NCBI RefSeq assembly: GCF_001264245.1
Contig: NZ_CP011339.1
Coordinates: 5,394,001-5,458,000, forward strand
From: Microcystis panniformis FACHB-1757
GTDB lineage: Bacteria > Cyanobacteriota > Cyanobacteriia > Cyanobacteriales > Microcystaceae
Direction: 5' to 3'
Length of the DNA: 64,000 nt
Part shown: positions 46,305 to 55,682 of the stretch, one piece after another
Layout: the number at the start of each line of letters is the position of its first letter
How positions within the stretch are numbered: position 1 is the stretch's first letter
Position numbers and translations under genes: made by a program
The notes under the pieces: model-generated
What the model was told of the DNA's origin: nothing
Databases searched by the model: none
The model's input: only the letters and a program-made list of their open reading frames with translations

Positions 46305-46730
46305 GGTTGTTAAGGCTTGGCTTTTTTTCATTATAGGTTCGTCGCTGTGGGATCGTCCCAAGTTTGCTCAGGCAAGATGCGCTACTCATTTTTACTGTGG
46401 GGTAAGCTCTCTAGCCTGTCCAGATGACAAAAGTGGGATATTTCCATCTCGGTTTTTGTGGTCTTGGGTATGAAGCAAAAATTTGGGGAGTCGGAGTGGG
46501 GGGAGATTGTCAGGATATTTTGACAATGCTTGCGCTTAAGTTGGTAAAGTTGGGGATTTTTCCCAAGTTAAGGATTTTTGCGGGAGGGTTGAGGGGCTGA
46601 AAGTTAGGCGGGGTAAGGGATTGGGTGGATTTTACTGACTTTTTCCTTAAGTTCCTAAACTTCGGTTGTGTTGGAAAGGACAAGTGATTACAGTAGAAAA
46701 GTTGTTACTGCTACTTCTAAGAAAAAGAAA

Positions 46731-47246
46731 ATGCCTGAAATTTCTATATCGAACGATCTGTCCGATGGTCGAGGCGTTGGACTTGCTCCAGATCAAATCC
46801 TTAATGCGGTTCGATTTCAGCTTTTGGAGGAAAGAAAAAGCGGAAAACCTAACAAGGACGAACTTAATGATAAGATTTCAGCTAAAGAAGGCGAAATAGA
46901 GGAAAATCAGTCCAAAATTGATAAAGCTAAAGAACAAGCCAAGAATCGAAAACGAGAAATTGACCACTGGAAGCAGTGGTTTCACTCGTTACCTGGAACT
47001 GATAGAACAGAAGAACAAGCAAAGTTAGATATTGAGATTAATTGGCGTGGTAAAGAAATTAACGCTTGGCAGGAGGAGATTGGGAATTTAGAAACTAAAA
47101 AGTGGGCTATTAGACATGAGTTAGAAGCGTTAAAACAGCAATTACTCGCCTTGGAGGATGGGGTATATGATCGCCCGATTGAGGAAGATCCCCGTTTAAT
47201 TCATGCGATAGCTGCTTTTGAAGAGGCAATGGCAACTCCCAAGTAG
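46731..47246 (+). CDS. Coiled-coil protein, first gene of the 46.7-54 kb cluster
   Basis: An unrecognised 171-residue, highly charged protein. After a short N-terminus (MPEISISNDLSDGRGVGLAP) most of it is predicted coiled coil (KISAKEGEIEENQSKIDKAK ... EALKQQLLALEDG). The ATG at 46731 is preferred; a GTG at 46668 would add 21 residues. It is 70 bp upstream of the giant gene in the same direction. A structural partner role is plausible but unproven. Confidence 0.65.
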   Translation: MPEISISNDLSDGRGVGLAPDQILNAVRFQLLEERKSGKPNKDELNDKISAKEGEIEENQSKIDKAKEQAKNRKREIDHWKQWFHSLPGTDRTEEQAKLDIEINWRGKEINAWQEEIGNLETKKWAIRHELEALKQQLLALEDGVYDRPIEEDPRLIHAIAAFEEAMATPK

Positions 47247-47316
47247 AGTCACTCAGTAAATTAGCTGTAAATTTGGAATTACGCTGGATATTTTAACTTA
47301 GTTTTGAGATGCAATT

Positions 47317-50300
47317 ATGACTATTGAAAACCTTGAAAAAACACTGCAAGGAAATATTGCGAATGGCAATTTATTGCTAAAAAATACTACAATTAAATCT
47401 GAAAATGTTCAGTTTTTATTCAAAGAATTCTTATCTGATGAGCCACTAAACATAAAAACGATAGAATTAAGAACTGAAACTGAAAATATTATTGTGAGCG
47501 GGAAAACTTCGCTATTTTCCATTCCAGATCTTGAGGTTGAAGCTACATTTTACTTAAAAGATCAGAAGCCACAAATGACTCTAGTTACACTATTGCCAAA
47601 TACTTGGAAATTTACTCAAAGTTTTCCGAGTTTGGGAACAAGTATTCTTACCCAAATGGGGTTAAAAGAGGAAGAATTTTTATTTGATCGGCTAATCTTT
47701 CAACAACCCAAATTAATTCTTGATTCTGTTGAAGTTAAAGAACCTGAGCAGGTTTCTGGGCTTCGGTTTGAAGCCGAATTGACAATCGATAATGACCTCG
47801 TTTCCTTAAGTCAATTTATTGGCGAGATCCTCTCTCTGAAAGTAACTGGCTTAATCGTGCCTACTCCTAAAGGGACGGAGATTTTTCTTAATGCTCCCAT
47901 CACAGGAGATATTAGTTTAGGCTACTTAAGCGTTCCTTCTTTAGAACTCGATCTTGTTGCCGATGTGATCGATGAGGCAGAGGGCGGTCTTGCTCCTTAC
48001 ACCAGTGCGTATTTTGCTTTAGAGACTCAGATTAAGATTGGAAGTCCAAGTAATCCCATTGAATTACCAATTTATTCGACCTTTCGAGGCTCTCATCAAG
48101 ATTTGACCTTTGAAGCGGATCTAGAAGATTTTTCTTTATCAGGACTTTCTCAGTTAACTGGGCTTTTAAATGGAACTGCACTTGCTGATTTACTACCCGA
48201 TGGCTATCGTCCCGAACAGGGGTTAGTTCTCTCCAGACTTACACTAAATGTTAGTTCAACGGAGAAAAAACTAGAGTCGATTGCGGTATATGTTACTTCA
48301 AAACAACCTTGGAAAATAACGGACAAAATCGCCATTGAAAATGTCTCAGTTTATTTTTTAGTAGATAATCCTACTTCTTCTGAAAACCGTACTTTGGTTT
48401 GTGATTTGTCAGGAGAACTGAGCATTGATAATCTAGCAAGGTTTAGCGTTGGAGCCTCTTTGCCGAGATTCGCCATGCACGGCTATATGGTTCAGGGGGG
48501 AGGGCTGAGTCTAACACGGCTGATTAACTTCTTTGCCTCTGATGAAGTTTCTGTCCCTCAAGGTTTTCCAGATATTATCTTTTCTGAGTTGGGCGTGACG
48601 TTAGACCCTAAAAACAGAGCTTTTTCCCTAAGTGGTTCAGCGTTAACCGATTGGGAAATTATTCCTAAACTGGTAAAGTTGCAGCAAGTTGAAACTAACT
48701 TTGAAGTAGCCCGCATTGACGGCAAAACGGTTGTATCGGGGTTAATCCTTGGAACATTGATGATTGCAGGAGCCGAAGTCAGTCTCGTTGCCGATATTGA
48801 AGATCAGTTCGTTCTGCGTGGAAAAATTTCTAAATTGAGTCTGTCGGCTATTCTGGAAGAGTTCTTTGCAATGGTTGAGTTACCAACCGACCTTCCCGAT
48901 TTTGAATTTGCCAATATTGAAATTGCAGTCACCCCCAAAACTGGAGAATTCTCTCTGACTGGAAAATCGAGCAATAGCTGGCCGATTCCCATTGGTGTTG
49001 ATGGGTTAGAAGTTGAAGATATTTCTTTTCAAGTGCTGAGATCGGCAAACTCAACTCAGGCAGAAGCAACAACTCGTCAGCGTTCCGTTACGGGATTTAT
49101 TAGTGGGACGTTAGAAGTAAATACAGCCCGCTTCCCCATTACCTATCAATTCCCTGGCGATTTTGTTTTACAAGGCCATATTCCCTCATTAAATCTGTCA
49201 CCCTTAGTACAAAAACTCTGCGGGAGTGAGGTGATTCGTGATTTGCCGATTCCTGCTAGTGTGCTGGCGTTGTCTTTTTCGGATGTAGAGGTGACTATTG
49301 CACCTCAGCAAAAATCCTTCTCTCTAGCCGCAGGCTCTAGCTTGGGGCAAGTTGAGTTAATCGTGAAGAAAATTAGCGATCGTTGGGGCTTTACGGCTGG
49401 ATTTATGCCTCCCAGTTCTTGGAAGTTCTCAGAGATTGCCGATGAACTCAGGGTGCTTGATGGACTCAAATTTTCCAATACGGCTTTAATTCTGGCTTCT
49501 AGCGATGATCGCAATTTCGCTCTCACACGAGTACAGGCTCAACGGAGTGATGTGGCTATCATTCGAGGGCTAAACTTCTTTGCGGGCATGAATCTGTCTG
49601 GATTAGGTGTGGATGCGCTTTTGGGAATTACGTCCCTCAATGTTTATACCGCTATCAGTGGAAAACCAGCCGATTTAGTTCTAGAAGCCTCAATTGATGG
49701 CAGTTTCGATTTAGGTAAAGGTGTTGCCTTTGGTGATATTCGGTTTCGTTTAAAACCTGCTCCCAGTGACTTTTCGCTAACCTTAATGGGGACAGTAACG
49801 GCCATTTTGAATAATAGCGTCCTGCGGTTTATTGGTGGCATGGAAGTCAAACCGCGCTCGGCTGAGTTTCAAGCGACTATGTTGGGGATTTGGCAAGATC
49901 CTTTTGATGCGAAAGGGGTGTCCATTGCCAATGTCGCGATCGAACTAGGAATGAGTTTCCCGCCACCGCTACCGACGGTAGGAATTGCTGGTACGTTGCA
50001 AATTGGGGAATTTCAGGGTGTAGTGGCGGTGAAATTTGATTCGGCTATGCCGAGCCGCAGTATGCTGGCGATCGCTTTTAATCGCCTCTATTTCCTGGAC
50101 GTGATCGGTACTTTCTGTGGAACTGCGGTGAAACAAGCCATTCCCGCTTCTCTGGCTAAAACGGTTTTAGATATTGGCTTTGAAAACGTCAAAATCTACA
50201 TTGTTCCGCAACCGACGACAATTGGGGAATTAAAATTCGAGCAAGGGACGCAATTAGAAGGAACGATGTATTTCTGGGGATTGCGAGCCTATGGCTATCT

Positions 50301-51714
50301 AAAAATTGATTATCTTGATGGAGTTGAAGTGAAAGGGGATGTGGAACCGATTAACTTAGCGGGTATCTTTAAGCTTACAGGAGCCACAGGCAAGCCTAAA
50401 CCCTCACTTTATCTCAAGGTTAGCCCAAAAACCGTTCCCAATCTGGATATATCAGGAGCAGTCGAACTGTTGGGGATTCGTAGTGAAACCCAAATCCGCC
50501 TCTCGGATAGTGGTTTTACGTTTACGACGATTGGCAAGATTTTTGATTTGTTTGAATGTACTCTAGAAGTACGGGGACAAAATTTAACGCAAGGGGGCGA
50601 TTTCTTTATTGTTGCTACGATGCGGAATGATTTATTGGAGTATCTCCGTCGAGAAGCCTCGAATGCCATTAAAGCCGCCGCCGATGAGGCAACAAGAAGC
50701 CTTTCAAATGCTCAAGATGCAGTGGCTTCCGCTCAACGAAATGTGGATAAGCTCAATACGGATATTAATAATATGCGGCAAACGATTCAACGGGAACGCG
50801 ATCGCGATGCCCAGCGAATGCGAGATGCTCAGGCGGCAGTTGCTTCTGCTCAACGGGAGGTGGATAAGCTCAATACGGATATTAATAATATGCGGCAAAC
50901 CATTCAGCGCGAACGAGACCGCGATTCTGGGCGGATGCGGGATGCTCAGGGAGCGGTGCAACGAGCGCAAAATGATGTGAATTCCCTTCAGGGAGAGATT
51001 GATAACACCAAGCGAAGAATTGAACAGCTAAAACAGGATATTAGCAATAAGGAACGCTGGTTTAATAAATCTAAATGGTACGAAAAGAGTTACCGTTGGG
51101 CGGAATTGTCGGCCTACGCGACGGCTAAGGGTTCTGAAATTGCCGGACTTTATACTTATATCGGTGGAGTTGAAGCGTCTAAGGCAACGGCCAATGGGGT
51201 ATTGGAAGGGGCCAAGCAGGTGGTACGCGGTTTGGAGAAAACGATTGTCAATTTTCCCATTGATGCGGATGTGCGGATTGCTGGTTTGTTTACTGCACGG
51301 GAGACGGCCAATGGGGTATTGGAAGGGGCCAAGCAGGTGGTACGCGGTTTGGAGAAAACCATTGTCAATTTCCCGATTGATGCGGATGTGCGGATTGCTG
51401 GTTTGTTTACTGCACGGGAAACGGCAACGGCAGCGTTATCTGTGGCGACTCAAACCTTACAAGGACTCAAAGTTTCTATTGGGTCAATCGCCGATGTGGG
51501 TCAGTTTATCGTCAAGTACAGTTTAGGAGGTTTGCTAGATGTTAAATCGGCACGATTCGAGGCGACGCTGATGGCGGCGAGGGGGGGCAGTGTGTCTTTG
51601 GCATTAACGCTGGTGTTTATGCAAGGACAACCGCAAACTTTGGCGTTAGCGTTTAATTTCTATGACCCGTTGAGTGGGGCAAAGGCGTTGGCAAAACAGC
51701 TTTTACCTGCTTGA
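47317..51714 (+). CDS. Unrecognised 1465-residue beta-rich protein with 39-residue repeats
   Basis: No known domain recognised. Residues 1 to about 1115 consist of successive 90-130 residue modules, each rich in beta strands (recurring patterns such as LPDFEFANIEIAVTPKTGEF, FPDIIFSELGVTLDPKNR, ILALSFSDVEVTIAPQQ), suggesting an elongated repeat beta structure. Residues about 1130-1245 are coiled coil built of 39-residue repeats (VDKLNTDINNMRQTIQRERD), then two nearly identical 39-residue units (ANGVLEGAKQVVRGLEKTIV) at about 1290-1368. There is no signal peptide. EEP and patatin genes follow. I infer a large scaffold or lipid-binding protein; confidence in any function is low. Confidence 0.8.
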   Translation: MTIENLEKTLQGNIANGNLLLKNTTIKSENVQFLFKEFLSDEPLNIKTIELRTETENIIVSGKTSLFSIPDLEVEATFYLKDQKPQMTLVTLLPNTWKFTQSFPSLGTSILTQMGLKEEEFLFDRLIFQQPKLILDSVEVKEPEQVSGLRFEAELTIDNDLVSLSQFIGEILSLKVTGLIVPTPKGTEIFLNAPITGDISLGYLSVPSLELDLVADVIDEAEGGLAPYTSAYFALETQIKIGSPSNPIELPIYSTFRGSHQDLTFEADLEDFSLSGLSQLTGLLNGTALADLLPDGYRPEQGLVLSRLTLNVSSTEKKLESIAVYVTSKQPWKITDKIAIENVSVYFLVDNPTSSENRTLVCDLSGELSIDNLARFSVGASLPRFAMHGYMVQGGGLSLTRLINFFASDEVSVPQGFPDIIFSELGVTLDPKNRAFSLSGSALTDWEIIPKLVKLQQVETNFEVARIDGKTVVSGLILGTLMIAGAEVSLVADIEDQFVLRGKISKLSLSAILEEFFAMVELPTDLPDFEFANIEIAVTPKTGEFSLTGKSSNSWPIPIGVDGLEVEDISFQVLRSANSTQAEATTRQRSVTGFISGTLEVNTARFPITYQFPGDFVLQGHIPSLNLSPLVQKLCGSEVIRDLPIPASVLALSFSDVEVTIAPQQKSFSLAAGSSLGQVELIVKKISDRWGFTAGFMPPSSWKFSEIADELRVLDGLKFSNTALILASSDDRNFALTRVQAQRSDVAIIRGLNFFAGMNLSGLGVDALLGITSLNVYTAISGKPADLVLEASIDGSFDLGKGVAFGDIRFRLKPAPSDFSLTLMGTVTAILNNSVLRFIGGMEVKPRSAEFQATMLGIWQDPFDAKGVSIANVAIELGMSFPPPLPTVGIAGTLQIGEFQGVVAVKFDSAMPSRSMLAIAFNRLYFLDVIGTFCGTAVKQAIPASLAKTVLDIGFENVKIYIVPQPTTIGELKFEQGTQLEGTMYFWGLRAYGYLKIDYLDGVEVKGDVEPINLAGIFKLTGATGKPKPSLYLKVSPKTVPNLDISGAVELLGIRSETQIRLSDSGFTFTTIGKIFDLFECTLEVRGQNLTQGGDFFIVATMRNDLLEYLRREASNAIKAAADEATRSLSNAQDAVASAQRNVDKLNTDINNMRQTIQRERDRDAQRMRDAQAAVASAQREVDKLNTDINNMRQTIQRERDRDSGRMRDAQGAVQRAQNDVNSLQGEIDNTKRRIEQLKQDISNKERWFNKSKWYEKSYRWAELSAYATAKGSEIAGLYTYIGGVEASKATANGVLEGAKQVVRGLEKTIVNFPIDADVRIAGLFTARETANGVLEGAKQVVRGLEKTIVNFPIDADVRIAGLFTARETATAALSVATQTLQGLKVSIGSIADVGQFIVKYSLGGLLDVKSARFEATLMAARGGSVSLALTLVFMQGQPQTLALAFNFYDPLSGAKALAKQLLPA

Positions 51715-51755
51715 ATATCTTAGAGACTCATACTCACAAACTAGAGGTAAAAAAC

Positions 51756-52481
51756 ATGACATTTGATTCATTTACAGTTGCGTCTTGGAATATTGAGAAA
51801 AATGGGCAAAGCTCCAGAATAGAAAAGCGGTCAAAGGTCGATACCTTCATTTCCTATTGTTGTAATAAGAGAATTGATATCATTTTTTTGTGCGAGGTAC
51901 ATGGCGCACGGCTAGACGATTATCTCAATAATTTGTCGCTTGTATACTTTGACAATTATGATATTCATTCATTTGAAGGTGGAAAAAGCAATGGTTATAT
52001 CATCATGACTAGGAAACGATTAAATATTGAATTATCAATGGATAAACTTTCTGGTTTAAACCGTTACATTGTGCTACTTTCTATTGGTGATTTTTATCTT
52101 GTACTTGCTCATTTCAAATCAGGTCAGTTGCTTTTAACAAGACGGCAAATTAAAGCGTCTGTTGATTTTTTGGCAAGCACAGGTTATCCTTGGGCGGTAA
52201 CTGGAGATATGAATTGGGATTATAAAAACATTATAGGACTTAAGTTATCAGGAGCTACTGAGACCCATACTTATTGGGCTGATCAAACACATAGGAGTGG
52301 CGGCATTCTAGATTGGTGTATTACGGGGTCAAATGTCCAAACAGTTAGCATAATAGATGAAATGTTTGTAGAATTTCCTGATCTCAAAAACATGGATGGA
52401 CCGGATCATCGTCCCATAGTCTTTTTGTTTCAGCCAAAACCCCAACTGTCAAGAAAACGAAAGTTATCTTCGATTTATTAA
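51756..52481 (+). CDS. Endonuclease/exonuclease/phosphatase (EEP) family protein
   Basis: A 241-residue EEP-fold metal-dependent phosphodiesterase. Catalytic motifs seen: N12 in ASWNIEKNG, E in FLCEVHG, H in LAHFKSG, D and N in VTGDMNWD, D in ILDWCIT and the final DH in GPDHRPIV. Members cut DNA, sphingomyelin or phosphoinositides; the substrate cannot be told from sequence. The ATG at 51756 lies 41 bp after the giant gene; the upstream TTG at 51711 would overlap it. The C-terminus ends in a basic tail (SRKRKL). Confidence 0.85.
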   Translation: MTFDSFTVASWNIEKNGQSSRIEKRSKVDTFISYCCNKRIDIIFLCEVHGARLDDYLNNLSLVYFDNYDIHSFEGGKSNGYIIMTRKRLNIELSMDKLSGLNRYIVLLSIGDFYLVLAHFKSGQLLLTRRQIKASVDFLASTGYPWAVTGDMNWDYKNIIGLKLSGATETHTYWADQTHRSGGILDWCITGSNVQTVSIIDEMFVEFPDLKNMDGPDHRPIVFLFQPKPQLSRKRKLSSIY

Positions 52482-52860
52482 GCACAAGAACTAATTTTTT
52501 CTTTATCTTAACAATATAGCGTACTCATTCTCTATATCAAATTAGACTAAGAGGACGTTTGAAAAGTCTCTCCCGATATCCGAAACCCCTATTCTTTCGT
52601 TAAAGGAAAGTTCTGAAACCCCCATTCTCTCGTTACAACAAACCCTTTTTAAATATCCTCTAAGCAATGAATCGATATTAAATTATCTTGTCAATCGTTA
52701 TCTGGTTCGTAAATTTTTTTATAAACCAATTCAGAATAAAATTTAGAAATTTTTTAAAACTTTGAAGGACGAATCAATAGTCATCCTCCTGCTTTTGCTC
52801 GTATTCTACTTGTATAATTTACTTGAGTTTTTATGGCCAAACCAATTGGAGAAATCAATC

Positions 52861-54000
52861 ATGGAAAACTCAAAAAACTTCAAAATTTTAAGCTTAGATG
52901 GTGGTGGTATTCGAGGAATGCTTACCGCGACCTTATTAGTAACTCTAGAAAACGAACTTAAAGCAATTAATCCCGAACATACCCTTACCAATTGCTTTGA
53001 TTTCTTCGCAGGAACTTCAACAGGTAGCATCATTGCCTGTGGCCTTGCCAACGGAATGACTGCCACACAAATTTTAGAATTTTATAAAAAGTATGGCCAA
53101 GACATTTTCAAAGATCTAGATTTTTTTGGTGTACTGACAGAAGTATGGCGACGAATCAAAGAAAAAGATCCTTCCCTTCCCCTCTTTGAAGAAGAAGGAT
53201 TAGAAAGCGTTCTTAAAAAACCAAACATTTTTCCCGAAACTTTGCTCTTTAAAGACTTACCAAAACCGACCCTAGTAACCAGTTACGATACCTATAATCG
53301 AGAAGCCGTTATTTTTGTCAGTCAAGGAAAAAATGCACAAAACCCAGATGATAAATATAAAGCAAGATATGCAACTCTTCCCGTGTGGCAAGTCTGCCGT
53401 TCTTCTTCCGCCGCACCCGTCGCTTTTGCAGGCTATCTGCTGAAAGATAAAGCCTATTTAGACGCTTTAACAGAATATGAGCGTCCAGATAATGAAAGAA
53501 TTCGTCGAGGCGACTTAACAAAAGACGTAACAAAGACACCGCTTTCTTTAGGACTTCCTCAAGAAGAGTGTATTCCGTTAATTGATGGTGGAGTTGTCGC
53601 CAATAATCCTGCCCTATGTGCGATCGCCGAAGCGATTGAAAACGGTAAACCACTAGATAAAATTTTTGTCGCCTCGTTTGGGACAGGACAAGTTAATCGT
53701 CGTATTAGTGCAGAAGAAGCAACAACTTGGGGCGGATTTGATTGGGTTAACATTCATAATCAAATTCCACTAATGGATGTATTTTCAGATGGCTCCTCCG
53801 ATGTCACAGACTATACCGCAAAGAAACTATTGAAGGATAATTATAAACGTATCCAGCCTGTCATTACTTCCGATATTTCCACATTTCAGGCAGATGAAGC
53901 TAATCTCACAGCATTATCTCGTGCAGCAGACCATTATCTAAATCATTGTGGCGGAAAAGAGCGATTAAAGAAATTAGCACAGCAATTGGTTAACGCTTAA
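52861..54000 (+). CDS. Patatin-like phospholipase
   Basis: A 379-residue patatin-family lipid acyl hydrolase. The oxyanion motif is DGGGIRG (residues 13-19), the nucleophile elbow is GTSTG (S53) and the catalytic aspartate is in IDGGVVANNP (D242), giving the Ser-Asp dyad. The ATG at 52861 gives the family start; a TTG at 52762 would add 33 hydrophobic residues. The gap of 379 bp before it contains no gene but has two partial repeats (GAAACCCC-ATTCT-TCGTTA at about 52582 and 52614). It may form a lipid-targeting unit with the EEP protein (inference). Confidence 0.9.
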   Translation: MENSKNFKILSLDGGGIRGMLTATLLVTLENELKAINPEHTLTNCFDFFAGTSTGSIIACGLANGMTATQILEFYKKYGQDIFKDLDFFGVLTEVWRRIKEKDPSLPLFEEEGLESVLKKPNIFPETLLFKDLPKPTLVTSYDTYNREAVIFVSQGKNAQNPDDKYKARYATLPVWQVCRSSSAAPVAFAGYLLKDKAYLDALTEYERPDNERIRRGDLTKDVTKTPLSLGLPQEECIPLIDGGVVANNPALCAIAEAIENGKPLDKIFVASFGTGQVNRRISAEEATTWGGFDWVNIHNQIPLMDVFSDGSSDVTDYTAKKLLKDNYKRIQPVITSDISTFQADEANLTALSRAADHYLNHCGGKERLKKLAQQLVNA

Positions 54001-54203
54001 TATCCATTACGACATAAATTATAATGCAATTTTTAAGAGGGGTTAAAAGCCCCTTCTTCGCTTGGGTAGATAGTGCGATCGCCAATCACGTAGGATACAT
54101 CCCATGCACCTTTTGCTTTTTCAAAACACTTAAATCCAAATTGCGATGCCTTACATTGCCCTAACATCTCCCGCATCATTCATTGCCCATACTGTCAGGA
54201 ATT

Positions 54204-54335
54204 GGCTCTTCTCGACTTTGTGTGATAATTTTTGCTTATGGAACCCTGAAGTGCTTATTGGGCAAAACTTTTAGGACTATTTTGCGGATATTCTATCGGT
54301 ATAGACCTCGTTTCCACACAGAAACCAGAAGAGCC
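54204..54335. mobile_element. ISL3-derived MITE
   Basis: A 132-bp element with ends GGCTCTTCT...TGTGTG and CACACAG...AGAAGAGCC, matching the ISL3 end at 44939-44961, flanked by AGGAATT on both sides (54197-54203 and 54336-54342). It carries no transposase. The rest of 54001-54566 shows no supported gene. Confidence 0.8.
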
Positions 54336-54566
54336 AGGAATTGTTATCGTACCCAAATCAGAGCGATAAAAACCTTCATCAATCAACCAATATATACCGA
54401 AAAATAGGGCGATCTTGGAATTTTAAATAAAACCCCTACCGCATAGGATACTAACGAATATAATCACAGAGTAAAGCATAATCTCGTTCATCTCGAATTA
54501 ATGGCATATCCAGCCCGTTGAAATTAGCTGATAAAATTAAAAAGGAAACCAACCAAACAGCAAACC

Positions 54567-54692
54567 ATGCTAAAAACCATCGAAGGCATTTATCAGGATG
54601 GACAAATCCGCTTCACCGAACCACCGCAAGATATTGGCGATCGCATTAGAAACACCTTCATCCAGTGCGATCGCCGTCTTCTGGTTAATTAA
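54567..54692 (+). pseudogene. Short antitoxin-like gene, probably truncated
   Basis: Forty-one codons starting MLKTIEGIYQDGQIRFTEPP, the N-terminal pattern of small DUF104/AF2212-type antitoxins found before PIN toxins. It ends early in HIP1-rich sequence (GTGCGATCGCC) also present at 58496-58530, and no toxin gene follows. It looks like a decayed remnant. Confidence 0.6.
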
Positions 54693-54785
54693 ACTTTAAA
54701 ATTGCGATCATTTTGGTTTTTGAAAGAGCGATCGCCGTGTTACCCTAGTGGACAGAAAGTAATCTACAAGCTATCAGTTAAAGCC

Positions 54786-54875
54786 ATGAGTGAAGCAGTT
54801 GTGACACTTCTTAGACAGTTCAAAAAACTTTCAGTCAGAGAAATATCTAAGTTCCTTGCTTTAATTCAACGATAA
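54786..54875 (+). pseudogene. Short ORF remnant
   Basis: A 29-residue frame (MSEAVVTLLRQFKKLSVREI and on) resembling the start of small antitoxin-like proteins. It is too short to be a known complete protein. I report it with low confidence because it lies in a series of decayed toxin-antitoxin-like pieces. Confidence 0.3.
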
Positions 54876-54900
54876 TAAGTCTCCCTTACTGACTACAACC

Positions 54901-55149
54901 ATTTCTAGGCCACAATATACATTTACTAACTATTTTGAAAATGATGTTTTAACAAAACGCCCTTACCTCAAAAAAGAATGGTGTATTTACGTTATCGAAA
55001 ACCCTATTCGCTGTGAACCTCAAGAAGATAATCGTTTTCGCTTTTGGGCGCAGATAAAAGAATTTGGCGATCGATACCTGAGAGTCATTACTCTAGAAGA
55101 TAAGCTGACTATCCACAACGCCTTTCCAGACCGGAGCTTTAGACCATGA
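54901..55149 (+). CDS. Small DUF2283-associated protein, no clear start codon
   Basis: The frame reads YTFTNYFENDVLTKRPYLKK, then EWCIYVIENPIR, RFRFWAQIKEF, RYLRVITLEDKLTIHNAFPD to a TGA that overlaps the next ATG (ATGA at 55146-55149). This is the usual small partner encoded just before DUF2283 proteins, like a two-gene toxin-antitoxin unit. No ATG, GTG or TTG precedes the conserved part; only ATT (54901) or CTG (54889) could start it, so it may be inactive or use a rare start. Confidence 0.65.
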   Translation: MSRPQYTFTNYFENDVLTKRPYLKKEWCIYVIENPIRCEPQEDNRFRFWAQIKEFGDRYLRVITLEDKLTIHNAFPDRSFRP

Positions 55150-55364
55150 AGATTAACTACTACCCAGAAACAGACTCCCTTTATATCCACCTTGCAGACA
55201 AATCCAGTGTTGATAGCCAAGAAATTTCAGAAGGAGTCGTTGCCGATTATGATGAATTAGGGAACCTAGTCGGTTTAGACATTGATAATGCCAGCAAAAA
55301 AGTGCAACTCGGTGAATTTATTATCAATCAACTCCCCCTCGTCCCCCTGAAGACATCTGCATAA
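55146..55364 (+). CDS. DUF2283 family protein
   Basis: A 72-residue protein with the DUF2283 pattern: MKINYYPETDSLYIHL, VVADYDELGNLVGLDIDNAS. Its start overlaps the end of the upstream partner by four bases. Function is unknown; it is often considered antitoxin-like because of its small size and pairing. Confidence 0.88.
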   Translation: MKINYYPETDSLYIHLADKSSVDSQEISEGVVADYDELGNLVGLDIDNASKKVQLGEFIINQLPLVPLKTSA

Positions 55365-55421
55365 GTTTAAGTAAATTAGGGAGAAATGAAGCGGCGATCG
55401 GCGTGTTACTCTAAATGATTT

Positions 55422-55682
55422 TTAGTGACCACAACTTTTAACCCATTCCCTTAACTCATCCTCATCAATTTCTTCCTCTGCTTCAACCCCAGTTATCCAT
55501 TCCTGCGGATCACCTAAATTTTCCAATCTCTTAATGGCTAAAGCTTCTGCTGATGATATTGCAGGGTCATCTTCCAGAATAATAATAACCTCTACTTTTC
55601 TTCCAGGGAAAAGCTGATCTGAATGAATTTCTAGACGACCATCTGACTGAACAAAAATTGTTTGACGAATCGCTTGAGTCAT
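55422..55682 (-). CDS. Hypothetical acidic protein, antitoxin-like
   Basis: An 86-residue protein (MTQAIRQTIFVQSDGRLEIH, then GRKVEVIIILEDD and an acidic C-terminus EEEIDEDELREWV). The N-terminal strand pattern resembles small swapped-hairpin antitoxins, but no toxin gene is adjacent. I do not recognise it with certainty. Nothing else is supported in 55683-55903. Confidence 0.55.
   Translation of the reverse strand: MTQAIRQTIFVQSDGRLEIHSDQLFPGRKVEVIIILEDDPAISSAEALAIKRLENLGDPQEWITGVEAEEEIDEDELREWVKSCGH

Noticed and set aside
52762..52860. Hydrophobic N-terminal extension of the patatin gene (possible signal anchor)
   Set aside because: It needs a TTG start and has no family support; the ATG at 52861 gives the normal patatin beginning. 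Not excluded entirely.
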